From the NCBI GenBank assembly GCA_010405405.1, contig MU004244.1:809895-873894 (forward strand): DNA of 64,000 nt, read 5' to 3'. Below are positions 32,601 through 42,508 of this stretch, in pieces. A program made the position numbers and the translations under genes. The number at the start of each line of letters is the position of its first letter. Position 1 is the first letter of the stretch. The DNA is from Microthyrium microscopicum (Eukaryota > Ascomycota > Dothideomycetes > Microthyriales > Microthyriaceae). The notes beneath the pieces are model-generated. The model was not told the origin of the DNA, did not search any database, and saw only the letters and a list, made by a program, of their open reading frames with translations.

Positions 32601-32759
32601 TGTTCCAGGCTTTACGAGTACAGCCTTGATATATTCAGTTCCGAGATCGATACCGAGGACGGCAGAAACAGCGGCGACAGACTGTGAAAGGAAGAGAAGG
32701 GATATGATCAAGAGCGATAACGAGGGTAGCGTAGCCCTCCGTCGACCGGGTGGAGCCAT
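29651..32759 (-). CDS. LHS1: ER-lumenal Hsp70 nucleotide-exchange chaperone (GRP170/Lhs1)
   Basis: Exons 30673-32759 and 29651-30626 are separated by a 46-nt intron; the junction gives INERLRLFGVSDKERI. The product has 1020 residues. A signal peptide (about 1-32, LLIISLLFLSQSVAAVSA) precedes the Hsp70 ATPase signature GIDLGTEY. MIYDVGAGYTT and VILHGGAIRTPLI are the phosphate and adenosine motifs. A Ser/Lys-rich loop (about 610-680) precedes the long helical C-terminal domain. A Lys/Ala/Asp repeat tail (KATDAASKATDTASKATDK) ends in KDEL, an ER-retention signal. Lhs1 exchanges nucleotide on BiP/Kar2 and holds unfolded proteins. The large loop and extended tail distinguish it from BiP. Confidence 0.94.
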
Positions 32760-34027
32760 TTTGTGTAAAAGGGATGAAAGAGTTGAGGAAGGGCGAGAGA
32801 GACTCGAGGAAGCTTTGGGTTTGCGTGAAGAAGAAGTAGGCGGTAGGCTAGAGAGCGGTTAAATGCAAGGTGGACTAACGAAGGAGACACCTGGTCACTT
32901 GAAAGAAGTTGACCGCATGGACATAGCCAGTACGATTATACCGGGAGGTGAGAAATGCCAGATATGTTGTATTGATTTATTGGTCGGGGCTCAGTTAGCG
33001 CGCTCAAGGAGTCAAGCAGGGGTACCTGAGCTAGTGCTGAAATGAGACTAGTTTGCCGCGTGCAGCCTCATATCCAACTACAGTCCTTTATATGTGAACT
33101 AAACAATTTCAGTCTTGGTAACACTCATTGCATGACAACATCTTGAGGCGAGATGGTGTGTAAACTTACGAAAGGTACAAGTACTTCATATCGATCTGGT
33201 CTCCTACTACTTTCATTTGGGGCCCAAGGCGCTACTGCCTAGATGCACCTTTCGCGCCTGCCAAATACGGTAATACAATAGACGACTGAACTTGATCTCA
33301 AAGCAAGAGCCACGGCTCTAGTCGCCAACAGCCACGTGCATTGGCTTCAACGTTCCTTCCTCTATAAGATTTGCACTGATGTGCTTAGTAACAGAGTCTG
33401 CACGCTTCGTCCACAAGCTCGATGCTCAAGTCTCTCTCACCAACATCACAAATCACTCACCAACCCGCCCAAACAAGCCGCTTCAATACAAATCACCCGC
33501 TTCTGTCATCCTCATTCCAGAGATTCCTTGTCCACCGGAGCAAGTCTTCGACCGAAGCTCGCTCTGGTGGGGCCTCACTTTCAGGAAGCTCAGTGCCAAC
33601 TTCCTTTTCCATTTTTCTTTGTATCTTCATTGGTACACCCGTCTGCCTGAGTCAGTTTTCGGCGGAGTTTTACTTGCCTGAGTTAATTCTCGGTAAGTCG
33701 GGCACCACATTCCGTGGTGTGACGTTGTCTTAGCCATTCTTTGGCGGATGACTATCTAACCTGGAGATGAACATCTTTGGGATAAGAGACGTGCTACTAT
33801 AGCAATACCTGATTGCAAAACTCTTTTCTCCGCCTTGTAGGCGTGTTAATCGCCGTGGGTGGTTGGGAGGGAATATGGCGGATTTTGCTGGTGGCCTCCA
33901 GACTCAATCCATAGTTTGGGCGGTAGGGCGTGTGATGCGGAATAAAGGGCTACGCTGAGAACATCTCGGGCAAAGGATGTCTGATGGCCTGACATATTTC
34001 AGGTAATCAGGCAGCTACTACGGTAGT

Positions 34028-34041
34028 GCATCTCGAGATGC
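34028..34041. repeat. Perfect 14-bp palindrome
   Basis: GCATCTCGAGATGC is identical on both strands, centred on an XhoI-type CTCGAG. It lies 30 bp left of the 34072-34131 inverted repeat. Confidence 0.7.
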
Positions 34042-34071
34042 TAGCCGGGCATTGTTTCTGTTTCTTTGAAG

Positions 34072-34131
34072 CATGTAAGTCCCCCGTTTGTCTGCTCGGT
34101 TCACCTGGGTCACAGACGGGGGACGTACATG
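34072..34131. repeat. 20-bp inverted repeat, 18 of 20 matching, 20-nt spacer
   Basis: Left arm CATGTAAGTCCCCCGTTTGT (34072-34091); right arm ACAGACGGGGGACGTACATG (34112-34131). The reverse complement of the right arm matches the left at 18 of 20 positions. A transcript would form a long GC-rich hairpin. It could be a factor-binding palindrome or the ends of a degenerate miniature element. Confidence 0.7.
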
Positions 34132-34378
34132 GCGACTCACCTTAGCCTGCTAGGCTAGGGATCCATTGCGTAGCATACCCTCGTCAGTATCGAGGCATTC
34201 GATGGTATTAAGAGTTTGTTCCTCCAAGGTATTGCTTAGATCCACAGAACCGTGAATTTTACAGCAGAGTCCTCCAAGGCCTGTATTTGATTGATTTATG
34301 TGTGAACGTAACTACAGGAAGGGAGTATTGTAGCCAGGCTCGATAACACGCAAACATCGGGTTAACAAATATGGCACG

Positions 34379-34408
34379 TCCCCATCAAGTGCGATGTCTG
34401 CCACTGCA
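34379..34408 (+). repeat. Dispersed repeat copy B
   Basis: Contains CCCATCAAGTGCGATGTCTG followed by CCACTGCA. Nearly identical to copy A at 3263-3292 and clearly related to copy C at 48988-49018. Confidence 0.5.
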
Positions 34409-34734
34409 CGTCAAGAATAGGACACTATAGTTGAGATTGATACCTAAGTATGTAATCAGCTTCTTGTTGTGTTAGTCGGAGAATCCAAGATGATGTATTG
34501 TGTTATCGAACACTAAAGTACAGACTCAACACTCATAGATATGAGCACTATAAACTCCCATCCTATTATATTTCCCTCCAAGATCCCGTCAGATTCTTAC
34601 ACCCAACATTGAGAAATCCACTAAACTTACAACCAAGCCACCTTCGACATCGATTTTCTACGCATCAACTGCTCAATCTCACATAAATCCGGACCGCCTA
34701 CAGACAGACTCTTAGCTCCGATAGTCTCAACACC

Positions 34735-34977
34735 ATGCGTCTCTCAATTCCTCTCTTCGCGGCAGCACTCCTTGCTCCTTCAGCATTCGCCGGTCCAGCC
34801 GCCTATGGCATCTGCCAAGCAGGCTGTGCTGCTGTAGTAGCAGCTTGCTATGCGGCTGCTGGCGCCACCTTCGGAGTTGCTCCACCAGTCGCTATACCCG
34901 CCCTCGCAGCATGTAACACGGCGTTCGGCACCTGTCAGGCTGCTTGTTGGGCAGCTCTTCTGCTTCCAACTCCTTGA
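34735..34977 (+). CDS. Small secreted six-cysteine protein (80 aa)
   Basis: Single exon; TATAAA lies 181 nt before the ATG. The signal peptide is residues 1-19 (MRLSIPLFAAALLAPSAFA). The mature 61 residues are Ala-rich with cysteines at 27, 31, 38, 60, 67 and 71. The spacing is mirror-symmetric: C-x3-C-x6-C-x21-C-x6-C-x3-C. The halves share GICQAGCAAVVAAC versus AACNTAFGTCQAAC. This resembles a family of tiny fungal secreted proteins often labelled zygote-specific-like; I recall the pattern but not a proven function. A disulfide-linked helical hairpin is likely. No intron is needed. Confidence 0.8.
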   Translation: MRLSIPLFAAALLAPSAFAGPAAYGICQAGCAAVVAACYAAAGATFGVAPPVAIPALAACNTAFGTCQAACWAALLLPTP

Positions 34978-35615
34978 AGACTAGGATGAACAAGGAAAGA
35001 CATCAAGGCGCGATGACTGATCAATAATGATATTACCTGTTTTGTGGCAACAAGTCGCGGTGTTGGATTCAGGGAAAGCGTAGAATAATGAGAAATTGAA
35101 GAAGTACCTACGCAAAGTGCGATGCTGCGGTGCTTTGGAGGTTTATTGTGATTTCTTGTTTACCACTTTTTGTGATTTCTTATCTACCACTTTTGCATTG
35201 TTTAGCAAAAACTTGTCAGAGGCACTAGATGATGTTCATCTTGGCACATGCAAATCGTCAGCGCGAGCAATTATCATGCCCTTCATAGTTGTATAGTATA
35301 TCCAGGGCCGTGGCGCTGGTGCCTGGACGTGCTAACCGCCCCATGTATGCCTTTGATCGCGTTCCCAGATGATTCCAAGCACACGCGTAGTGGCTTCACC
35401 AGGACAATTTAACAGATCTGATGTCGGTTCGGCCAGGCTATGGGAAGCCTCCAAGACCGCAGAGTGTAATCCGACGAATTCAAGTGAATAAACCCTTTCG
35501 TAGCCTATTCAGATGATGAACCGACAGACCCGGAAACTGCGAAGGGTACGCCTTTGGCCCGAGGTGGTCGTATGGAAGGCGCCTGGCCTAAATCAGGCTC
35601 CGAGGGGAGCTCAGC
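34978..35615. other. Intergenic, convergent 3' flanks
   Basis: Between the small secreted protein and the 419-aa gene. A near-repeat (TTTACCACTTTTTGTGATTTC / TCTACCACTTTTGCATTG) occurs at about 35159-35200. No gene is seen. Confidence 0.5.
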
Positions 35616-36875
35616 TCAGGTGGCCAATAAACCATCCAGTCTTGACAGAATGGAATCTTGATCCTCCTTGGCTGCCTTTCGTGACACATCCGGGGCTGGT
35701 TTTTCGGGCTTGACTGTAGCACCCTGAGGCTGAAGCATGTCGTGAAAATTCACTTCGATAGACCCAAGAATCATTTGGGCAGCTGGTAAATTTCCAGCGG
35801 AGACCAGCAGAGTAGATGCTTTGAGGAGTACCGTTAACATGGTTTCCCTTTGCAAACGTGATGATAAACGCGACGAAGTCTCAATGGTATTCGTTTGTGT
35901 TGAAAGAGGATTCTGTTCGTATTGTTCCACAAACATGGCCATGCGTGAAGGATCCTGTAGATTAGGCTGATAGACATCAAGTGTTGCGAGTAGGAATTTA
36001 AATCCCGAGCAGCATCGAAGGCGACCGTCCAAGCTAAGGAGTGCGGAGCGAAGCATTTGGAAGCTTTGCAAAGGTAATGTAGCCAATGTGCCATGTGCAA
36101 TCAGCCCATGACATGCTCCCACGAAGAAGTTGCTCCTAGACTTGTTTGTATCTTGAATGGCGGCTTGGAAACCCCCTATATCGTTAAAAGTCTTGATGAC
36201 AAAGTCGACTCCGTACAATTGGACACCAGATTCGAATACTGGCGCAAAAGAGCTCGGATACCGCTTTAATGCGTTCAAAATTGGCGCAATGCTTCCTTCC
36301 TGTAGTACGGAATAAATTGGTGAATTGTCTCCGGCGCCATGGTGTCTGACGAACATAATCTTAGAATAAAGATTCCAGTCGGTAATCATGGCAATGTCAA
36401 TCATTTTAGTAGCAAGAGACAGTTCCCTTCTTCGTTCTGGAGATATTTGCAGGCGACTCAGACGCTTGAGAGCTAGAATAAGGACCGAGGGAGTCAGATC
36501 TCCTCGTGCAACTGCGTTCTCAAAAGCTTTGGAGATGGCAAGGGCATGAGATTCTACGATTGATTCCGAGTTGGACCGGATTGGCTGGCTGAAGCCCCCA
36601 AGGACTGGATGAGTGGCGAGAGATTCGAAATGGCGCCTGGCTTCTACGAAGGAAGAGGTTGAATTGGCACGCTGTGCTGGCTCATCTTGAGAGGGAATTC
36701 TTGACGCCTTGAAGGACGTTTCGGCAGTAGGATGTGATTCATCCAAATGTCGCTGGAAAGATTTCGTGAGAGTAGCTAGTAGAGCTTCGGTTTGACGAGC
36801 ACTGAGAGGCAATTGAGGGTGGATTGCTGAAGTAATGCGCTTCATGCTCGTCATCAAGACATTTGTGGATTGCAT
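35616..36875 (-). CDS. Conserved-looking hypothetical protein, helical (419 aa)
   Basis: Single exon from ATG 36875 (a second Met is at residue 8). The N-terminus is basic and amphipathic (MTSMKRITSAIHPQLPLSAR), then Ser-rich. A largely alpha-helical body follows, with LKRLSRLQISPERRRELSLA, MIDIAMITDWNLYSKIMFV and a segment with LLKASTLLVSAGNLPAAQMI. The end is charged (KAAKEDQDSILSRLDGLLAT). It has no signal peptide, membrane span or motif I recognise. The helical pairs could form a TPR- or HEAT-like solenoid, and the N-terminus could be a mitochondrial presequence; both are guesses. Codon use looks like that of neighbouring genes, so I accept it as real. Confidence 0.7.
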   Translation of the reverse strand: MQSTNVLMTSMKRITSAIHPQLPLSARQTEALLATLTKSFQRHLDESHPTAETSFKASRIPSQDEPAQRANSTSSFVEARRHFESLATHPVLGGFSQPIRSNSESIVESHALAISKAFENAVARGDLTPSVLILALKRLSRLQISPERRRELSLATKMIDIAMITDWNLYSKIMFVRHHGAGDNSPIYSVLQEGSIAPILNALKRYPSSFAPVFESGVQLYGVDFVIKTFNDIGGFQAAIQDTNKSRSNFFVGACHGLIAHGTLATLPLQSFQMLRSALLSLDGRLRCCSGFKFLLATLDVYQPNLQDPSRMAMFVEQYEQNPLSTQTNTIETSSRLSSRLQRETMLTVLLKASTLLVSAGNLPAAQMILGSIEVNFHDMLQPQGATVKPEKPAPDVSRKAAKEDQDSILSRLDGLLAT

Positions 36876-37604
36876 GGCTAAGATCTTTGACTGCTGTGAT
36901 GGGCACCAGCGGCCGCCTGTAGCTCACCCGACTGATACTGAGATCCTCTATCAACCTCGGAGTTCGTCAAAATTTAGAGTTGAGTAAGGTAGAATTACTC
37001 AGGCCCTTGATCTCATCGATGACCTGATGTTGAGTGTGAGGTCTGATGCGAAGGAACCAATCGGAGTAGCTTCGGCATGCTACCTTGCGCCACATCATGT
37101 ACGCCACGAGAAAGAGATTCGTGGCATTTTGCGCCCAGTGCGACTTCCCCATCAGGGGCCCATCTCACGTGCCTGGGCTGTCTAAGGCAGGAGCAACCTG
37201 GGCAACCAGGCTCTGCAGTAGAGCAGCCAATGGAACTGAGCAGACACGACAGGGGCTACAGGCAGGAGTGGCAGGGCGCGCGCGCGCTTGCTTGGTTGGG
37301 TGCAGTGGTGCTTGTGCTTGGTTGGTGACCCAGTCGTAGGCAAGACCAAACCACTACAACAGACACTTACTCCTTCTCCTCTTCTGTGCCTCTCAGCCCT
37401 TTTACAATCCTCCATCTTCTATTCCATCTGTCTCTGAAATAACTCTATCCTCTGCATGAAATCAACATAACCATTTGACCTCCCCGTTGTTTTCACGCCC
37501 TCGAGCTTCCGTCGGGAGTCACGCTGCAAGCAACCCCATTGCCCTCCCTCCTCACTAGTCCATCCCATTTCTTCTCCACACTTCACTTCACACATCCCAT
37601 CAAC
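36876..37604. promoter_or_regulatory. DEF1 promoter and leader, with a four-codon upstream ORF
   Basis: Contains the divergent promoters of the 419-aa gene and DEF1. A (GC)5 run lies near 37274-37283. The pyrimidine-rich leader (from about 37365) has one upstream ATG, at 37456, reading M-K-S-T-stop (37456-37470), 134 nt before the DEF1 start. It would act on translation only if transcription starts upstream of it. Confidence 0.5.
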
Positions 37605-40575
37605 ATGTCAGAAACGGCTTCTAGACCTGCGCCTGCGCGGGGTCGCGGTACAACTCGTGGACGAGGCGGCTTTCGTGGTAGCAATCGTCCACGCGCTGCT
37701 CACACCAATGGCGACGCCAAAGATACATTCGACGAGTCGGATCAGGGCGAGCTAGGAGACATGAAGAAAAAATACCGCTCTCAGCTTCAGTCATTGAAAG
37801 ACATTTTCCCTGATTGGGCTGATGTTGACCTTTTATTTGCTCTAGAAGAAACAGACGGCGACCTCGACCGAACCATCGACCATATCTCTGAAGGTTTGTT
37901 TTACTCGTTCTCTATTCAGGCAGCACAGGACTAACTTATACTTAGGCAATGTTTCACAGTTCTCTGATGTCAAGAAAAAGACAAAGCAAGACCGGTCTCG
38001 TTCCAAGGTTAAGGACTCTGCAGCGGACCAGATAAGCCGACCAGTGCGTGGACGCGGCAATGGTGACAGCATTCGTGGAGGGCGTGGTCGACCTGATCGT
38101 GGAAGAGGAGCTCCTCGTGTTGCCCGTGGTGCACAACATGCTGCCAATGGTACTCGCGGTGCTGATACTACTACGGCTGCTGCACCTTCAGACGCTTGGC
38201 CCGATTCCTCGAACGCCTGGGATTCGACCCCTGCTACAAAGGAATCTGCCGGTGAATGGGATGCTCCAGCTGAGACTGAAAGCAAGCCTGCTCCAGAGCC
38301 CAAGCCCAAAGCCGCACCAGCTGCTGCTTCGGCTGAGCCAGCAAAGAAGACCTGGGCGAGCATGTTCAAACCAGAGGCCAAACCAGCTCCGATTCCAAAG
38401 AAGCCTGCTGCGGTTTCCGAACCTGTTCCAACACAAGATGCTGGTGCAGTTCCCTCTAGCGACATATCATCTGGCTATGTGGAAGTAACTCACTCTGATG
38501 TAGATACAGAACCTACACCCAAGACTACCGACGGCCTCACCTCTCCCGGTGCCCCCGATACCACTGAGCATCCTACAATTGAAGTCGACGACAGCCATTT
38601 GGATCTTCCGCCATCGAAAGACCAATTGACGGAAGACAATGTAGAACATCTACCAGATAGCTCTGCTGCTCCGCCAGTTGGTACCGCTGCTAGTACTGTT
38701 GACAGCTCGCGTGGCCCTGATAGCGCTACTCCTTCGGTTCTCGCGCAGCATGCGCAACAGGCCCCGATCGGACGCCCTGCCATGGGTGGATACGCCACAA
38801 CAGCTTTGAAAGCTACGAGTTCTCAAAGTCGGTCAGCTAGCTTCCAGCGCCGATTGTTGGAGCAGCAAGAGGCGGTGGTCATGCCTGGTAATCATGCTGT
38901 AGATCGTGCAGCAGTACAATTTGGTAGCCTTGGACTAAATGGTGATGTGAACTCTCTAGATGTTGATGAAGATCGCGAGGAGGCTGAAACCAGAGCACAA
39001 CCTGACCAACACTCTCCAGTTGCTCAGCCCAAGATAGCCCTTCCTCCGGCACCACGACAGGATGCACCAGCCCAAGAGTCTAGTGCTACCAAAGGACCGC
39101 CACCAGGACTACCACCGGTTGCGCAACAATCCATGAACCAACAATCCAATTCTCCACTAGCATCGCAATCGATTGGCCAGCAGAGCCAGGCCAGTCAAGG
39201 TTACAATCATTTTGGACGATTTGGACAGTCAAACGATACCGCGAACCAGAAGTCCTACGATCCATTTGGCCAACAACAACCATCTCAACAAACAGCTTTC
39301 GACTCTTATTCCGCCCAAACTCAAGCTCCGGGCCAGCAGCAACAACCCACTGCTTCCCAATTGGGAGCTTTCTCCTCATCCACAAACGATTACCCCAACT
39401 ACTACACTTCTGACCAGCAACGCGCCTATCAATATTACGGCGGCTATGGACAGCAAAACGCTGCTTCACAACAGGAAGCTGGTGCTGCTCAACAGCGAAC
39501 TGGCAGCGCATTTGGGGCTGCGGCTGACTCGGCTTTCCCATCAAGCCAGTCACAACAGGTACGATTTGACAGTTCTTCTCGTGGCTGGCCAAATATGGCT
39601 GGGCACATGGTGAACAAAAATTCCGCTACGGCATTTGAAGATGTTCTTATTAAGCAAAATCCTGACTCTTTGCAACAGCAACCAAGTCGTTTCAGTGAGA
39701 ACCAACAGAGCGGTCACAACACTCCTAATCAGACTGCCACGGCTGCGGGACAACATGCCAGCGGACACTCGCAGCAACCCATGCACCAACAGTCGCATAA
39801 TCAGCAAGGTGCTTATCCTTACAACGCCCCGTATTACAACCAACCATATTATGCGGCATATATGAACCAGCAGTATCAAGGCTATAATCAGCAAGGATTC
39901 GGTGGCCCATTTGGAAAAGGTGGAATGTATGGTGGCCATCCACAACATGGAGGATATGGAATGCCCCAATCAACCTTTGACCAACATTCATCATCCCCTG
40001 CCATGGCTGGTAGCTTTGGACGGGAAGCAGGTCTTGGTGCTGGTCTAGGATCCGAGTATACTCGATCTGGCTCAACACAGCCCTCGCAAACCCAGTCCGG
40101 TTCTTTCGGTAACACTCCGGACGCCTTTGGACGATCTCCAGGAAGCTTCCCAGGCCAAACTCAGCAGTATGGACAGCAAGGTGTGGGACAGCAACCAAGT
40201 GAAGACTCACTGAAGCCATTTGGTGAAAAGTCCAACTCTGGACCAGCTAGTGGCTCTATCGGTCAGCCCGGTCGTCCCACATCTGCTACCAACAACTCGG
40301 CTCAAGGTGGACACGGCGGACTACCGCCACCGCAATCCCAGCAAGGATTTGGAGGTTATCCCAGCCAGTTTAGTGGCCAAGTGCAAGGCGGTCAAGCTTC
40401 ACAGTATGGAAGCCTTGGAGGACTTGGTGGCCATCAACAGCAACAACAAGGTGCTGCCCAGCAGAGCCACCAACAAGGATCTCAGTATGCAGGATATGGA
40501 GCTGGCTTTGGAAACAGCTACCAGCAACAAAACTATGGTGCACGAGGAGGTTGGGGTGGAAACTATGGTCATTAA
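37605..40575 (+). CDS. DEF1: RNA polymerase II degradation factor Def1 (CUE domain, Q-rich)
   Basis: Exons 37605-37893 and 37946-40575 are separated by a 52-nt intron (GTTTGT donor, ACTAAC branch); 972 residues. The N-terminus is RG-rich (RGRGTTRGRGGFRG). The CUE ubiquitin-binding domain is at about 52-97 (YRSQLQSLKDIFPDWADVD, FALEETDGDLDRTI), followed by NVSQFSDVKKKTKQDRSRSK, diagnostic of fungal Def1. The remaining 800 residues are low-complexity: first Ala/Pro/Glu-rich, then Gln/Asn/Gly/Tyr-rich. Def1 recruits ubiquitin ligases to stalled RNA polymerase II and is activated by proteasomal clipping of its Q-rich half. The prion-like tail is normal for the family. Confidence 0.93.
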
Positions 40576-41389
40576 TCTTGCATTGATGTGTTTCTCCTTA
40601 AAGAAAGAGTTGGGATGGACTAGAACAAGGGAAATATGAGACTAACCTGATCCAAAAAAATGCCTTATCAAGATAATGTATCATGCACAAAAATAGGAAC
40701 GTGCTAGGTTTGGAACTTTACTGTTTTTGCTTTCTCTCTTCTCTCCATTGGTTTCTTATCTTCTTCGCTATCTTGTTGCTCCTTTCTCTCGGTCGGTGTT
40801 GTGCTTGGTTATTTGTTCCGCATAGGGTGGTTTCGGCTCACTACTTGCTCTCCTTTTCGTCACACTCATTATCGTCACGCCTACCGGATGGCTACTAGGG
40901 ATCTTTCATGACATTATTATTCAAACGTTGAAGTAGGGGTTATTGGTGGACTTTAGCGGTGGGAAATGTTGGGCTCATTTAAATGTGTCAGTAGAAATGC
41001 CTGGGACTCGAGAGGATTCAATTAGCAGATTGAGCACGAAGAAAATCAGACCAGATTGGATGTGTAAGGATAGTTGTGATGGATTTGCTCAGCTGGAAAA
41101 TACAAGTTCATTGCTGACATGTTGTCTTTGATTGCAGTGAAAATAGAATGATTTTGGAATAATTGCTTTTGTAACCCCTGAATGAATGGCAACAACAGAA
41201 TGAGGCCGCCGCTTTTTTATATCCAGAATAATCTCGTCGCGTGTTAATGCCAATCACCATCAATCCTCCACCTTCCACCTCACTTCTTACAATACGCACA
41301 GAGATCGACCAACAGTCCTCACCATCCATCCCATCCATGATACAGCAATCTCAATAACCCAATCTCCCTCCTCGACCACAGCAGCCACA
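40576..41389. other. Intergenic: 3' flank of DEF1 and promoter of membrane protein gene
   Basis: A T-rich 3' flank (poly-pyrimidine near 40719-40800), then a CA-rich promoter. TTTTTTATAT at about 41214-41223 may serve as a TATA element. No gene is seen. Confidence 0.5.
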
Positions 41390-42490
41390 ATGGCCCGCTC
41401 CTCCGCCGCAACATCCCGTCAACGTCCATCAACCAACAAATCCACCCTCAACACACCGCCCGAACCCCTCGAATCTGCCCCCGAATCTCTCAAACCCTTC
41501 CTTGCCACCCTCTCAAAATCCAGCGTCTACATAACCCACATCGACCCGCACCCAGCCTCCTTCAAACGGCAGATCTTCGCAGTGCCAGTTCTCCTAAACA
41601 TTCTCTTCCTCGTCTTCCTGGCAGCCCGCGCAGCATACATCCTCCCGTGGTACACATCCGCTCTAAAATTCCTCATAACCCTCGATGAGCCCGCCATCCG
41701 CTCCATGTATGCCGGCGGTATCAAATCACTGCTTATACGGGAAATTCGGCACTTTGTAACCGTGTTGCTTGACTACGCACTCATCGCGATAGTCCTACCA
41801 TGGCCATGGAGTTTCTTCTTCGCACGGCCAGGCAATCCAATCGCGTGGCGCTGGCATGTAGGATTCAAGGATAAGGAGTTGGTAGTGCGTGTCAGTCGCG
41901 ACTGGAGTGCGGAAGATTTGGTTGGTGGCGAGAAGAAGGGAGGGGAAAGCGCGTTTTGGAAGACGAGGGTTATGGCGGCGGTGCAGATGGATGTTATTGG
42001 GAAGACGGGATATTTGCTCATGGGGAAGGATTGGGATTTGGACTTTGCGGGCATGGTGGTTGGGCAGAAGATGGTTGATGAGAAGGGTGGGATTAAGATG
42101 GATGAGGTTAATGGGAAGTTGTGGTGTTGGTGGACGCCGAAGGTTGGGGCGGGTGAGTGGGTGGTTTGGGACTTTAGGAGGGATTTGTATGGGGTTAAGG
42201 AGGATGCTGAGGCTGGTGCTGAACGGGAGGTTGGTGATGTTGATGAGGGAAGACGTATGATTATGAAGTTTAAGGATAAATTGGAAGAGATGGGTAAGGA
42301 GGAGCTTTTCTATAAATGGGTTGAATTGATTCAGTGGGAGAGTTCAAGACCGGGTGGATTTACGAAGGAAAGACAGATTGAAGCTGGGCAGAAGGTCAAG
42401 GAGCTGTTTGATCAGTATCAAGTCGACTTTGAGGAATTCGAACAGTCGGTTGGCATTCAAGATGGAAGATTGGTGGAGGAGGTTGATTAG
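41390..42490 (+). CDS. Two-pass membrane protein of unknown function (366 aa)
   Basis: Single exon. A Ser/Pro-rich cytosol-like N-terminus (1-55) precedes two hydrophobic spans, about 62-85 (IFAVPVLLNILFLVFLAARA) and about 121-144 (HFVTVLLDYALIAIVLPWPW). A soluble C-terminal half of about 220 residues follows, with AWRWHVGFKDKELVVRVSRD, LWCWWTPKVGAGEWVVWDF and FYKWVELIQWESSRPGGFTK. There is no signal peptide; the topology suggests both ends on the same side. I do not recognise the family, though its evenly conserved look suggests a widespread fungal protein. Its stop lies 18 bp from that of convergent galactokinase. Confidence 0.78.
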   Translation: MARSSAATSRQRPSTNKSTLNTPPEPLESAPESLKPFLATLSKSSVYITHIDPHPASFKRQIFAVPVLLNILFLVFLAARAAYILPWYTSALKFLITLDEPAIRSMYAGGIKSLLIREIRHFVTVLLDYALIAIVLPWPWSFFFARPGNPIAWRWHVGFKDKELVVRVSRDWSAEDLVGGEKKGGESAFWKTRVMAAVQMDVIGKTGYLLMGKDWDLDFAGMVVGQKMVDEKGGIKMDEVNGKLWCWWTPKVGAGEWVVWDFRRDLYGVKEDAEAGAEREVGDVDEGRRMIMKFKDKLEEMGKEELFYKWVELIQWESSRPGGFTKERQIEAGQKVKELFDQYQVDFEEFEQSVGIQDGRLVEEVD

Positions 42491-42508
42491 TAGATGTCAA
42501 TATAACTA

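Larger units (their letters stand above)
32760..34734. other. Large intergenic region rich in palindromes and inverted repeats
   Basis: About 2 kb between divergent LHS1 and the small secreted protein. No frame looks coding. It holds CACGTG (33333-33338), the palindrome GCATCTCGAGATGC (34028-34041), a long inverted repeat (34072-34131), repeat copy B (34379-34408) and TATAAA (34549-34554). Confidence 0.5.

Noticed and set aside
33336-33733. Three overlapping plus-strand frames of about 100 codons upstream of the palindrome cluster
   Set aside because: All three frames are open because of base composition; no domain or start context.
34072-34131. Reading the 20-bp inverted repeat as a bacterial-type terminator or CRISPR-like repeat
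   Set aside because: The genome is eukaryotic, there is a single pair only, and no T-run or repeat array follows.
37077-37339. Two overlapping frames in the promoter of DEF1
   Set aside because: GC-rich low-complexity region, no protein features.
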